Both the position numbers and the translations under genes were made by a program. The notes below the pieces were generated by a model that did no database searches, was not told the DNA's origin, and saw only the letters and a list, made by a program, of their open reading frames with translations. From Flavobacterium sinopsychrotolerans (lineage in GTDB: Bacteria; Bacteroidota; Bacteroidia; Flavobacteriales; Flavobacteriaceae), in the NCBI RefSeq assembly GCF_900110375.1, contig NZ_FODN01000002.1, forward strand, positions 124,001 to 188,000: 64,000 bases of DNA, written 5' to 3'. This document shows positions 25,966 to 36,211 of the stretch, in pieces (positions within the stretch are counted from its first letter, which is position 1; each line of letters starts with the position of its first letter).

Positions 25966-28900
25966 TTATCGCTTCAAACTAAAATGGCCTTTATATTCAT
26001 TTCTATCAGTTCTGGTTGCTACAAACCAATAATCATCGGATGGAAGTTCGTGTCCATTCATGGTTCCGTTCCAATCGTTATTTTGGATTAATTCTTTGAT
26101 TAATTTTCCATAACGGTCAAATATTTTTACAGTCAAGTTGGTTTCCAAGTCTGAAAATTTAATATTCCAAGTGTCGTTGAAACCATCACCGTTTGGGGTG
26201 AAGTATCTTGGATACATTAATAAAAAGACTTCATCTGTGGCGGTTCCGCAACCATTTTTATCTCTGACATGTACGGTATATTCACCACTATATAATGCCG
26301 AAAATTGATTGCTATCCTGAAAATGAATACCGTCAATTGAATATTCGTAATCGCCTTCTCCGGATGCAAAAACGGTGATTGTATTCTGATCGTCGCTCCA
26401 ATCTTTCGTCTCTACAGAATTTATATTGGCAACGTTTGATTTTCGTACTTCAAAATTCTTAGTAGTCGAACATGAAATTGTACTGTAATTAGTAGTAACG
26501 TTAACAGAATAAATTCCTGGATTTGCAACAACTATCGTAGATGTCGTTGCACCTGTTGACCACAAATAAGTATCGAAACCTAATCCGGCATCAATAGTAA
26601 TGGAATTGTTTTCACAAATGGGAACAACATCAGGAATTGTAATAATTGGTTTCGATACAAGGGTTAATTTCAATTCAACAATGGCATAACAAGGGGTATT
26701 TGAATTGATGCGAACGTAAATTTTGTTGTCGCCTAAAGTTAAGTTGTAATTTGAAAAATTATTGATTTGATTACCTGTCAATTGATTTTCTGCACCTGAA
26801 AAAGTCGAATAATAAGAAAAAGTATATCCTGAAGTATTTGAAATTAACTTAGAATCGTAAACTGATAGATTCACTTTCTCGGATCCGTCATTCAAATCAT
26901 CACAAAATAATTCAGCATAATTATTTGCGGGTAAAGTGTTTATTAGCGAAATAGTAACAGCTAGTTTATTAAGACTTTCGCAGTTGTTTTCTGTTTGCGA
27001 AGCATAATATGTTATCCCATCTTGTAAAGGAGTTGAACTAGACAAAAGAAATCCAAGACTATTATACCATTTTATGTAGTTACCCGAAATTACAATTGAA
27101 CTTACCGTAGGATTTTGAGTCGTACAAAAACTTTGATTTACATTTCCAGTTGGAGCAGGTGTATTTTGGATGTTTATAAGAACTGGAATTCTTTCGCTTT
27201 CACAACTATTAGTAGTTTGCGAGGGATAATAAGTGATTCCGTTTTGTAATGGAGTTGTGTCTGATAAAAGTGTTCCATTTGTTAGAGCGTCATACCATTT
27301 TATATTTTGACCCGTAATTGCAATTGAACTTAAAGTTGAATTTTGTTGGATACAGAAGATTTGAGGATTTGTTAATGTAGGTTTCGGAGTAAAATTTGTA
27401 AAAGGAATTAGTGTAGCTGTGGTAGCATTTGAAATACAACCAATGCTGTTTTTTACTTTTATATGATATGTTCCAGGGTCAAGATTTGATTGCATTGTAT
27501 TTGTTTTCCAAGTAACTCCATTGTCAAAACTATATTCTGCGGCAATATCGGTAATTATAATAGTCCCTTTAAGATTATTACAGTCTGGCTGAATAGTTAT
27601 AAATGAAGGATTTACTGGATAATCAGTTGGAGGATTAATTTTTACAGATAATGCTACAGACTCGCAATCGCTACTATTTTTAATCCGAACTAAATAGGTT
27701 CCAGCTGCTAAATTTCCTGAAATTGGATTGGTCGAATAATTTGCGCCATTGTCAAAACTATACTGGTAAGCGGCACTTGTAATGGAAATTGAACCAAACG
27801 GATTACTACAACTCACAGGTTGAGAAACGTTTAAGATTGGAGTTGAAGGTGCGTTTGGAGGTGTATTGATGGTTGCAGCATAGGCAATCGAAGGGCAACC
27901 ATTTGTATATTTTATTCGGATTAAATAATTTCCAGGAGATAAACTAGCAGTATTGCTCGTATTCCAAGTTACACCATCATCAAAACTATATAGATTTGCA
28001 ACAGTAGAAACCATAATACTTCCTGTAGATGAGCCACAACCAGTAGGGTCTGTAACTACAACTTGTGGTGCTGCTGGAATTGTAGGAGCAGAATCTATAG
28101 TAATGGGTGCACTCAGGGAAATACAGCCGGAATTATATTTAATCATTAAATTATAAGTTCCGGGTGATACATTAGATTTTGTATTTGATGTACCAAATGT
28201 GATTCCGTTATCAAAGCTGTAAAAATCGGCTACGGTATCGATGGTTAGTGATCCTGTAAAGTTGGTGCAATCTGGTTGGCTTGCTTTGTAGGCAGGTGCA
28301 GGAAGCGCTGATAATGGTGAAATAGTGACTGTGGCAGCATCTGAAACACAACCAGCTAAATTTTTAATTTTTATGTAATAAATTCCTGGGGAAAGATCCG
28401 TTTTTGTATTGGAAAAAAAGTAGGTTAATCCATTGTCATAACTATATGTTGTAGCACTTGTAGTAATTGTAATAGAGCCTTTTGCAGAGCTACAGTTTGG
28501 CTGAGTTGAAGTATAAGTAGGAGCGGCAATTGTAGTGCCCGAACTTAAATTTACAACTGTTGTTGATGATTCGCAACTATAAGAATTTGTTTTGATTTTA
28601 ATAATATACGTACCAGCCCCTACATTTATTTTTGTTGGGTTTGTGGTCCAGCTGTTTCCATCGTTAAAACTATAGCTTATAGCAGTTGTTGCTATGGTAA
28701 TGCTACCATCAGTTGCTCCGCAAGAAGAAGGTTGAACAATCTGAACAACAGGTGCAGCTGGAACTGCGGGTGGTGAGCTAATATAGATATAACTGCCGTA
28801 TGAGATACAACCTAATGTGTTTTTTATTACTATATTATAAGAACCACCAGTTAGATTTTTCTTTATAGGATTTGTGGTCCAAGTTACACCATTATCAAAA

Positions 28901-31900
28901 CTGTATTGATCTGCAGTAGTATTTATTATTATAGTCCCAGAAGGAGAACTACAAGTTGGCTGAATGGAAGTTATATTTGGTGAGGGTAAGTAATATTTAT
29001 TAATGTAGAAATATTGTGACTGTGATTTGCAACCAGTCGTATTTTTGATAACAATAATATAGGATGATGATGCAGGATTTAATAAAATAGGATTGGTAGT
29101 CCAAGTTGTACCTCCATCAAAACTATATTGATCAGCAGGAGTAGTGATGGTAATACTTCCTCCATTTCCACAACTAGGTTGTATCACTTTTACATTTGGA
29201 TTCGGAAGATAAAAAGGGTTAATGTATATCGATATGCCATAAGATTTGCAGCCAGTTGCATTTTTTATAACAATATTGTAATATCCCGACGTTAGTCCAG
29301 AGAGGGTAGGGTTTGTTGACCAAGTATTACCACCATCAAAACTATATGAAGCGGCAACTGTTGCAATAGCGATGCTTCCATTGATACCACAGGTTGGTTG
29401 AACCAATGTAAAATCAGGATTAGGTAAATAATATGAATTTAATGTAGCATAGGTGTTATAAGAATAAGAAGTACATCCAGAAGCATTTTTTACTACCAAA
29501 TAATAAGAGCTAGAATTAAGATTGGTAAATGTAGGATTGGTGCTCCATGTATTACCTCCATCTATACTGTATTCTGTTGCAGTAGTTGTAAAAGTTATAC
29601 TTCCTCCGTTTCCACAAGTGGGTTGTGTTGTTGTAAAAGTAGGAGTAGGAAGATAAAAAGTTTGAAGATTTGCAGAATTCGAGTTCGAAACACAACCTTG
29701 AGTATTTTTTATATATGGGTAATAATATCCTGAAGAAAGATTTGAAAAAATAGGACTTGTAACCCAAGTTTGACCATCTATACTGTAAAAATCAGCAGTG
29801 GTAGTGATTGTAATACTGCCTTTTGTTCCACAAGCGGGTTCTACTATTGTGTATTTTGGTGATGCTAAATGTGCAGAATCCAAATAAACAGAAATATATC
29901 GGGATGAACAATTCGCCTTTTTTATCATTAGATAGTAATATCCTGTGCTTAAATTATTAAAGATAGGATTTGTACTCCAGGTTGTACCATAATCTATACT
30001 ATAGTAATCTGCGGTGCTGTTGAATGTAATATTGCCAATATTTCCGCAACTTGGATTTGTAACGATATAATCGGGATCTGGAAGACTAGGATTATTAATC
30101 GAAATATTTATACTATTTGATATGCATCCTAAACTGTTTTTTATAGAAATATTGTAATATCCATAAGAATTAATATTTGATAGGGAAGAAGAGGTTCCCC
30201 AAGTATAACCTCCATCAAAGCTGTAAAAATCTGCAATTGTATTTATTGTAATACTACCTGCAGTAGTACATGTTGGCTGAATAACAGTATAAGTTGGTGC
30301 GGCTATATTTGGATTATTTAAATAAACACCCGTTGGATAGGAAGTACAACCAATACTGTTTTTTATAATTATTGTGTAAACTCCTGGAGGTAATGATTTA
30401 GTATTGAGGGTTGTCCAAGTTGCACCATTGTCAAAGCTATAAAAATCTGATAGAGAATTAATCGTGATTTTTCCGTTTACACCACAGGTTGGCTGTTCGA
30501 TGCTAATAATTGGTGAATACAAGTAGGGTTGGTACAAATAAACATAATTAGCAGCGCTAATACATCCCGCACTATTTTTTACTTTTATTTGATAATTCCC
30601 ATAAGGTAAATCTGCTACATTATTGGTAGTCCAAGTTGCACCATTATCAAAACTATAAAAATCTGAAACTGTAGTAATAGTGATGCTTCCATTGCTGCCA
30701 CAAACCGGTTGCACAGTAGTATATTCAGGATATAAATATTTAAAATCATTTAAATAAACATAAGTATAATAGGAGGTACAACCTAAAGCGTTTTTAATCC
30801 CTAACGAATAGCTTCCTGAGTTTAAATTGTTCGTTGTGTTGCTCGTCACCCATGTTGTACCTCCATCAAAAGTATAAAAATCTGAAATAGTATTAATGGT
30901 GATACTCCCAGCTACATTACATGCAGGGTGTACCAAAGTATAAGTTGGAGTTTCTAGCGTATTACTACTAATAAGTACATTGTTAGCCGAAGAAATGCAA
31001 CCTTGTAAATCTTTTGTGCGAATTTTATAATTCCCTGGAGAAAGATTGGTTGCAGTAGCATAATTTACCCAAGTTACACCATCATCAAAACTATAATATG
31101 CAGATGGCGTCGTAATAGTAATACTGCCTACATCCCCACAAAATAAAGGATTGGTATAGTTATAATTTGGATATGAAGTTGAGACAGCTGTAATGGTTAC
31201 ACTTTGAGAATAAGAAGTACATCCATTTATGGTTTTTATTTTCACTAAATACGTTCCGGGATACAAATTACTCTTTGTATCGTTTGTACTCCAAGTTGAA
31301 CCATCATCAAAACTATATTGTGATGCAGTTGAAGTTACTTTTATACTTCCTGTGGTAGAAAAACAGGAGGGTTGAGTGATTTGCAAAATTGGTGAAACAG
31401 CAGTTTGGCTAGGTTCTATAGAAACACTAGCATCGCTACTACATCCAAAAGAATCAGTAACAGTAACAGAATAATTTCCTGTAGAAGTTACTATTATGCT
31501 TTGCGAAGTACCTCCTGTACTCCATAGATAGGATGATCCTGAAGAAGCTGTTAATACAGTGCTTCCTGAACAAACATTTAGAATACCTGTAATATTTGCC
31601 GTTGGATTTTTTACCTCTAAACTTGCAGAAATTATTTTGTAGCAAGTGGCATCTTTACTCACTCTAACAAAAATAGAAGTGCTAGAACTTGGATAACTTG
31701 TAAAATTGGCAATTGCATTCAAGTTAGCTTCTGCATCATTGTAATTTTTGTAATAATTAAAATTTAAACCTGTAGTTGAAGTTACCAACAAAGAATTTAA
31801 TTTTGATAAATCAAAATTTTCGCTTCCGTCACGATTTGCATCACATTGAGATATTTTTGCAGTCGTTACATTAATAGCGCAACTTGAAGTACAATTTAAA

Positions 31901-33174
31901 AAAGAAATATCCCAGCCTGGATTTGCGTCAGGATCTGTCGCCGAATTAAATGTAGTTCCCGTACAAGAAGTTCCAGAAATATCATAATCTACTAGTACTC
32001 CAACATTATAATTGGCATTGGTGCTATTTGTAAAATCAGCAGCATTCAGGGTGAAACAAAACTTTTTATTTGTGGTGTCTAAGCTTGAGGTTGTAGAGGT
32101 GTTATAAACAGATACGTTGCTACTGTTATATACATTTAAAGTGATTTTTTTTACCGTTGCAGAAATCCCACCCGAATTAGGAACGGTATAATTTCCACAT
32201 ACAGAAATTGGTAAACTAGGACAAACTTTATTCAATGGGTCTAGTTCTACTGATCCTTGTAAATTTTCTGCAGAATGTAATAAGCAAATATCATCTACAT
32301 ACATATACCCAAAATGTCCACCCAATCCACATCTTGAAGCCATAAATTCAACGGTAAATTCTTCATTATTAGGTATAGAAGAAATGTCTAATAGTCCAGA
32401 TTGCCAATTGGCAGTATATAGAGTAACATAAGAAGAAGTTTGACTCGGAACTTTAGTGAAAATGCAATTTTTTTCGTCACCCACCAAACAAAATTCATTT
32501 ACGACAACCCCGTTTTTATCTAAAATTCGTGCTTTTACAAATGCTTGATTATCAGTATGGCTATTGTCATATACACTTTGTAATACTGCTTTGTAGTTGA
32601 ATTTTAGATAATTTTCATTATTGGTTTTAAACCTTTTGCCTTGAACAATAGAACCATAAGTAGATGAGTTTTCATAATTAATTTTAAGAGCATATTGATC
32701 AAATGCTTTAATATCTCCCATATAGGGATCAACTAAATTTGAAGAAATTCCCGTTGCCATAATATTCATATTATTAGGGTCATGCCGATTGATGTATGAA
32801 TTGGCGGTATTGGTAATAGAGCGGCATTGCGTTGGTCCAGGAGGATCACCTATGGTATAAAGAAAATTCTTGAGAGAACTACTTCCACTGATAGTTTCAT
32901 ATTGTTCGAAGCTTCCATTGGTACACATTTCTACAGCTTGTTGTGTAGCTGTTGTTTTCAAATTCAGATTTACTTTTTTTAAATTCAGGATTTCTTTTTT
33001 CCTTTTTTCTTCCCGAATTTTCAAAAACTCGTTTTGCTCATCCAAAGTTTGAATTAAATGACCATTTTTATCTTCCAATAAAATTTTATTGGATGAGTTT
33101 GGATTTGTTTCTTGAGAAAAAACAACAACACATTGGTGAAATAAAATAAACAGCAGTAGGACTTTAAGCTTCAT
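25966..33174 (-). CDS. Giant T9SS type B surface protein with 18 tandem repeats (gliding motility-associated C-terminal domain)
   Basis: 2402 residues from the ATG at 33174. The signal peptide is MKLKVLLLFILFHQCVVVFS. A start 18 bases upstream would fall on the predicted -7 box. The N-terminal ~450 residues are unique, with paired Cys and a galactose-binding-like region. A PKD-like module follows, then 18 tandem repeats of about 68-72 residues (27410-31390), each with a P-x-C-G...GSI-x-I start, a Y-S-F-D-x-G-x-T-W centre and an I-K-N-x-x-G-C end. Two further paired modules (FCIQQNSTLSS, FCTTQNPTVSS), another PKD-like module and the C-terminal T9SS type B domain (RYFTPNGDGFNDTW to GHFSLKR) complete it. 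It is exported by type IX secretion and attached to the outer surface, probably an adhesin. It converges on the MFS gene. Confidence 0.93.
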   Translation of the reverse strand: MKLKVLLLFILFHQCVVVFSQETNPNSSNKILLEDKNGHLIQTLDEQNEFLKIREEKRKKEILNLKKVNLNLKTTATQQAVEMCTNGSFEQYETISGSSSLKNFLYTIGDPPGPTQCRSITNTANSYINRHDPNNMNIMATGISSNLVDPYMGDIKAFDQYALKINYENSSTYGSIVQGKRFKTNNENYLKFNYKAVLQSVYDNSHTDNQAFVKARILDKNGVVVNEFCLVGDEKNCIFTKVPSQTSSYVTLYTANWQSGLLDISSIPNNEEFTVEFMASRCGLGGHFGYMYVDDICLLHSAENLQGSVELDPLNKVCPSLPISVCGNYTVPNSGGISATVKKITLNVYNSSNVSVYNTSTTSSLDTTNKKFCFTLNAADFTNSTNANYNVGVLVDYDISGTSCTGTTFNSATDPDANPGWDISFLNCTSSCAINVTTAKISQCDANRDGSENFDLSKLNSLLVTSTTGLNFNYYKNYNDAEANLNAIANFTSYPSSSTSIFVRVSKDATCYKIISASLEVKNPTANITGILNVCSGSTVLTASSGSSYLWSTGGTSQSIIVTSTGNYSVTVTDSFGCSSDASVSIEPSQTAVSPILQITQPSCFSTTGSIKVTSTASQYSFDDGSTWSTNDTKSNLYPGTYLVKIKTINGCTSYSQSVTITAVSTSYPNYNYTNPLFCGDVGSITITTPSAYYSFDDGVTWVNYATATNLSPGNYKIRTKDLQGCISSANNVLISSNTLETPTYTLVHPACNVAGSITINTISDFYTFDGGTTWVTSNTTNNLNSGSYSLGIKNALGCTSYYTYVYLNDFKYLYPEYTTVQPVCGSNGSITITTVSDFYSFDNGATWTTNNVADLPYGNYQIKVKNSAGCISAANYVYLYQPYLYSPIISIEQPTCGVNGKITINSLSDFYSFDNGATWTTLNTKSLPPGVYTIIIKNSIGCTSYPTGVYLNNPNIAAPTYTVIQPTCTTAGSITINTIADFYSFDGGYTWGTSSSLSNINSYGYYNISIKNSLGCISNSINISINNPSLPDPDYIVTNPSCGNIGNITFNSTADYYSIDYGTTWSTNPIFNNLSTGYYYLMIKKANCSSRYISVYLDSAHLASPKYTIVEPACGTKGSITITTTADFYSIDGQTWVTSPIFSNLSSGYYYPYIKNTQGCVSNSNSANLQTFYLPTPTFTTTQPTCGNGGSITFTTTATEYSIDGGNTWSTNPTFTNLNSSSYYLVVKNASGCTSYSYNTYATLNSYYLPNPDFTLVQPTCGINGSIAIATVAASYSFDGGNTWSTNPTLSGLTSGYYNIVIKNATGCKSYGISIYINPFYLPNPNVKVIQPSCGNGGSITITTPADQYSFDGGTTWTTNPILLNPASSSYIIVIKNTTGCKSQSQYFYINKYYLPSPNITSIQPTCSSPSGTIIINTTADQYSFDNGVTWTTNPIKKNLTGGSYNIVIKNTLGCISYGSYIYISSPPAVPAAPVVQIVQPSSCGATDGSITIATTAISYSFNDGNSWTTNPTKINVGAGTYIIKIKTNSYSCESSTTVVNLSSGTTIAAPTYTSTQPNCSSAKGSITITTSATTYSYDNGLTYFFSNTKTDLSPGIYYIKIKNLAGCVSDAATVTISPLSALPAPAYKASQPDCTNFTGSLTIDTVADFYSFDNGITFGTSNTKSNVSPGTYNLMIKYNSGCISLSAPITIDSAPTIPAAPQVVVTDPTGCGSSTGSIMVSTVANLYSFDDGVTWNTSNTASLSPGNYLIRIKYTNGCPSIAYAATINTPPNAPSTPILNVSQPVSCSNPFGSISITSAAYQYSFDNGANYSTNPISGNLAAGTYLVRIKNSSDCESVALSVKINPPTDYPVNPSFITIQPDCNNLKGTIIITDIAAEYSFDNGVTWKTNTMQSNLDPGTYHIKVKNSIGCISNATTATLIPFTNFTPKPTLTNPQIFCIQQNSTLSSIAITGQNIKWYDALTNGTLLSDTTPLQNGITYYPSQTTNSCESERIPVLINIQNTPAPTGNVNQSFCTTQNPTVSSIVISGNYIKWYNSLGFLLSSSTPLQDGITYYASQTENNCESLNKLAVTISLINTLPANNYAELFCDDLNDGSEKVNLSVYDSKLISNTSGYTFSYYSTFSGAENQLTGNQINNFSNYNLTLGDNKIYVRINSNTPCYAIVELKLTLVSKPIITIPDVVPICENNSITIDAGLGFDTYLWSTGATTSTIVVANPGIYSVNVTTNYSTISCSTTKNFEVRKSNVANINSVETKDWSDDQNTITVFASGEGDYEYSIDGIHFQDSNQFSALYSGEYTVHVRDKNGCGTATDEVFLLMYPRYFTPNGDGFNDTWNIKFSDLETNLTVKIFDRYGKLIKELIQNNDWNGTMNGHELPSDDYWFVATRTDRNEYKGHFSLKR
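27410..31390 (-). repeat. 18 tandem protein-coding repeats inside the giant surface protein
   Basis: Each unit is about 70 codons (~213 bases). By reading the protein I count 18 consecutive units sharing PxCG-GSIxI-YSFDxG-xTW-IKNxxGC, with Asn/Ser/Thr-rich joints. Neighbouring units differ at many positions, so they look old rather than recently expanded. Limits are approximate. Confidence 0.85.
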
Positions 33175-33191
33175 TGTGGGAATTTTGTACA

Positions 33192-33199
33192 CAAAAGTA
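33192..33199 (-). promoter_or_regulatory. -7 promoter box of the giant surface-protein gene
   Basis: TACTTTTG on the minus strand, a perfect TAnnTTTG, 18 bases before the ATG at 33174. No TTG stands at 17-23 bases; the upstream element is weak or absent. Confidence 0.5.
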
Positions 33200-33359
33200 A
33201 ATAAAAAATCAGGGTTTTAGCTTGAAAGATATTAATTTTTGTATGAATTTTATATTTGAAATGGTAAGTATCAAAATGCAGAAATGACATTGTTTTTCGA
33301 GAGATTTAATTCAATTAATTACGCAATTTTACTCGAATAACTGCAAGTTGTTTCTTTTG

Positions 33360-33389
33360 TTGAAAAACAATAAATATCCCTTATTTTTG
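33360..33389 (+). promoter_or_regulatory. Bacteroidota promoter for the radical SAM gene
   Basis: TTG (33360-33362), 19-base spacer, TATTTTTG (33382-33389), an exact consensus match. The -7 box ends 18 bases before the TTG start codon, so the leader is only about a dozen bases. Confidence 0.82.
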
Positions 33390-33406
33390 CACCAAACTTA
33401 TTTCTT

Positions 33407-35617
33407 TTGAAAACCAAATTATTCTTAATTACGCCTCCTTTTACCCAACTGAATACGCCGTATCCGGCAACTGCTTATATCAAAGGGTTTCTGAATACCA
33501 AAAATATTGCGTCTGTTCAAGCGGATTTGGGTATCGAAGTGATTTTGAAATTGTTTTCGAAAGAAGGACTTGAAAATTTGTTTAAAGTTTCAGGTTTAAA
33601 GATTAAAGTTGGAGAAATCTCAGATAATTCGAAACGTATTTTCGCTTTGCAAGATGAATATATAAAAACAATCAATCCTGTAATTGCTTTCCTTCAAGGG
33701 AAAAATCCAACATTGGCGCTTCAAATTTGTCAGGAGGATTTCTTGCCGGAAGCGTCCCGATTTGCGCAATTGGAAGAACTCGATTGGGCTTTTGGAACAA
33801 TGGGAACGCAAGATAAAGCGAAACATTTAGCAACTTTGTATCTGGAAGACATCTCTGATTTTATAGTCGAATGTGTAGATGCTAATTTTGGTTTCAGCCG
33901 CTATGCAGAACGTTTGGGACGGTCTGCTAATTCTTTTGACGAATTGTATGAAGCCTTGCAACAAGAACCAACCTATATTGATAATTTACTTCTTTCAATT
34001 CTAAAAGAGAGAATAGAAACTATTCAACCTACATTATTCTTGATTTCGGTTCCGTTTCCAGGGAATTTATATTCGGCTTTTCGTTCCGCACAATGGGTGA
34101 AAAAGCATTATCCGAGTATTAAAATTTCAATGGGCGGTGGTTTCCCGAATACCGAATTGCGTTCGCTTTCGGATGCTCGCGTTTTTGAGTTTTTCGATTA
34201 TATAACATTGGATGATGGCGAAGCACCAATCGAAGAATTAGTTTCCAATATTGAATCCCGAAATTTCGAGACAGATTACAATTTGTATAAAAGAACTTTT
34301 CTGTTGGAAGACGGAAAAGTCGTTTACAAAAATAATTCCCTAAAACACGATTATAAACAATCGCAAGTGGGAACTCCGGATTATTCGGATTTGCTTTTGG
34401 ATAAATATATTTCGGTTATCGAAATTGTGAATCCAATGCACCGCATGTGGAGCGACGGTCGCTGGAATAAGCTCACCATGGCGCACGGTTGCTATTGGGG
34501 GAAATGTACGTTTTGCGATATTTCGTTGGATTATATCAAAATTTACGAACCAGTTGCGGCCAATTTATTGTGCGATCGAATGGAGGAAATGATAGCTCAA
34601 ACGGGCGAGAACGGATTTCATTTTGTTGACGAAGCGGCTCCTCCGGCTTTGATGCGTGCTTTGGCTCTTGAAATTCTTCGCAGGAAATTAGCAGTGACGT
34701 GGTGGACGAACATTCGATTCGAAAAAAGTTTTACTAAAGATTTATGTTTGCTTCTAAAAGCATCCGGTTGTATCGCGGTTTCTGGTGGTCTCGAAGTTGC
34801 TTCCGATAGATTATTAAAACTAATAGATAAAGGCGTAACGGTAGAACAAGTCGCCAAAGTCACCAGAAATTTTACCGAAGCAGGCGTTATGGTTCATGCC
34901 TATTTGATGTATGGTTATCCTACACAAACCATTCAGGAAACGGTGGACAGTCTCGAAATGGTGCGTCAATTATTTGAAGTTGGTGTATTACAATCCGGAT
35001 TTTGGCATCAATTTGCGATGACTGCGCACAGTCCAGTGGGCTTGTACCCGGAGAAATTTGGTGTGATAAAAGAAACCGAAGTGATTGGAACTTTCGCCAA
35101 TAACGATATTAATTATACGGATTCAACAGGAATCGATCATGATAAATTCAGTTTTGGACTCAAGAAATCCTTGTTCAATTTCATGCACGGAATATGTTTT
35201 GATTATGAATTGCAGGATTGGTTCGAGTTTAAAATTCCAAAGACTAAAATTTCCCCCGATTTTATTTTTGATGCCTTACAGGAAGACGATGATTTCAACA
35301 GTAAACCTACCGCAAAAATCGTTTGGTTAGGTGGGAAGCCATTTGTAGAACATTTTACAAAATCCAAAAAAGGTAATTCTTGGGAAATGATGACTTTGAC
35401 TTTTCATGATAAAAAGGAAAGTTTCTCTATTCAAACGAATAAAAAGGAAGGAGAATGGTTGGTTGAAATGCTGCTGAAAATTTCTGTTTCGAATGTTAAA
35501 ATTTATAATTATCAAGAAGTTAAAGCTGATTTCGAATTACATCTGGAGGACTTTGAATTATTTTGGTACTCAAAACCTATTAAAACGCTGCGAGAATTTG
35601 GATTGTTAGTGTTATAA
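33407..35617 (+). CDS. B12-binding-domain radical SAM protein
   Basis: 736 residues. The start is TTG at 33407 (MKTKLFLITPPFTQLNTPYP is the family N-terminus); no in-frame ATG sits nearby. The N-terminal domain resembles a B12-binding fold (SAQWVKKHYPSIKISMGGGF). The radical SAM domain has cysteines C362, C367 and C370 in HGCYWGKCTFC: four residues between the first two cysteines rather than the usual three. C-terminal regions include GGLEVASDRLLKLIDKGV and LMYGYPTQT, typical of the Elp3/MiaB/NifB-type core. The product is unknown. The gene stands alone upstream of the carboxylase operon. Confidence 0.9.
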   Translation: MKTKLFLITPPFTQLNTPYPATAYIKGFLNTKNIASVQADLGIEVILKLFSKEGLENLFKVSGLKIKVGEISDNSKRIFALQDEYIKTINPVIAFLQGKNPTLALQICQEDFLPEASRFAQLEELDWAFGTMGTQDKAKHLATLYLEDISDFIVECVDANFGFSRYAERLGRSANSFDELYEALQQEPTYIDNLLLSILKERIETIQPTLFLISVPFPGNLYSAFRSAQWVKKHYPSIKISMGGGFPNTELRSLSDARVFEFFDYITLDDGEAPIEELVSNIESRNFETDYNLYKRTFLLEDGKVVYKNNSLKHDYKQSQVGTPDYSDLLLDKYISVIEIVNPMHRMWSDGRWNKLTMAHGCYWGKCTFCDISLDYIKIYEPVAANLLCDRMEEMIAQTGENGFHFVDEAAPPALMRALALEILRRKLAVTWWTNIRFEKSFTKDLCLLLKASGCIAVSGGLEVASDRLLKLIDKGVTVEQVAKVTRNFTEAGVMVHAYLMYGYPTQTIQETVDSLEMVRQLFEVGVLQSGFWHQFAMTAHSPVGLYPEKFGVIKETEVIGTFANNDINYTDSTGIDHDKFSFGLKKSLFNFMHGICFDYELQDWFEFKIPKTKISPDFIFDALQEDDDFNSKPTAKIVWLGGKPFVEHFTKSKKGNSWEMMTLTFHDKKESFSIQTNKKEGEWLVEMLLKISVSNVKIYNYQEVKADFELHLEDFELFWYSKPIKTLREFGLLVL

Positions 35618-35721
35618 ATTTATTTTCTGATAACTATAACAAATTAGCATAAAACTTTTATTTTTCGATTACGAAAACGTTTTCTTTACTTATTTTTACA
35701 ACCAATTAAATAAATACATGT

Positions 35722-36207
35722 ATGAGTATTGGTTATAAAGTAAATGTAAATGATACTTTCCATTTTGATTTGGAAAAGGAAAGTGTTTCACAACTGGATG
35801 CAGTGCGTGTGGAAACGAATAAGTTCCATATTTTACACGAAAACACTCCTTATCAAGCGGAAATCGTCACTTCAGATTTTCTTCAAAAAAGCTATACTGT
35901 CAAGGTAAACAACAACACGTACACCGTTGCCATTTCAAATCCATTGGACATTTTAATTAAGGAAATGGGATTCGAAACGGGACTTACCAAACAAGTCAAT
36001 TTTATCAAAGCACCTATGCCCGGATTAATTCTAGAAATTAGTGTTGTGGTAGGACAAACTGTAAAAGAAAACGATAATTTAATTATTCTTGGCGCCATGA
36101 AAATGGAAAATAGTTTCCTTTCTCCGCGCGATGGCGTTATTAAAACCATTTCGGTATTGATGGGAGATGCCGTTGATAAAGGTCAGTTGTTAATTGAATT
36201 CGAATAA
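35722..36207 (+). CDS. Biotin/lipoyl carrier subunit of acyl-CoA carboxylase
   Basis: 161 residues. The C-terminal ~75 residues form a biotinyl domain with the biotinylation motif GAMKMENSF (K127), flanked by PMPGLILEISVVVGQTVKEN. The N-terminal part is a small beta-rich region, as in the carrier subunits of multi-subunit propionyl/acyl-CoA carboxylases. It carries CO2 from the biotin carboxylase to the carboxyltransferase. Its stop is 4 bases before the start of accC. Confidence 0.93.
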   Translation: MSIGYKVNVNDTFHFDLEKESVSQLDAVRVETNKFHILHENTPYQAEIVTSDFLQKSYTVKVNNNTYTVAISNPLDILIKEMGFETGLTKQVNFIKAPMPGLILEISVVVGQTVKENDNLIILGAMKMENSFLSPRDGVIKTISVLMGDAVDKGQLLIEFE

Positions 36208-36211
36208 GATT

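Noticed and set aside
27410-31390. Regularly spaced ~213-bp repeats looked at first like a repeat array or CRISPR-like structure
   Set aside because: They lie in one uninterrupted reading frame, vary too much at DNA level, and encode 18 protein modules.
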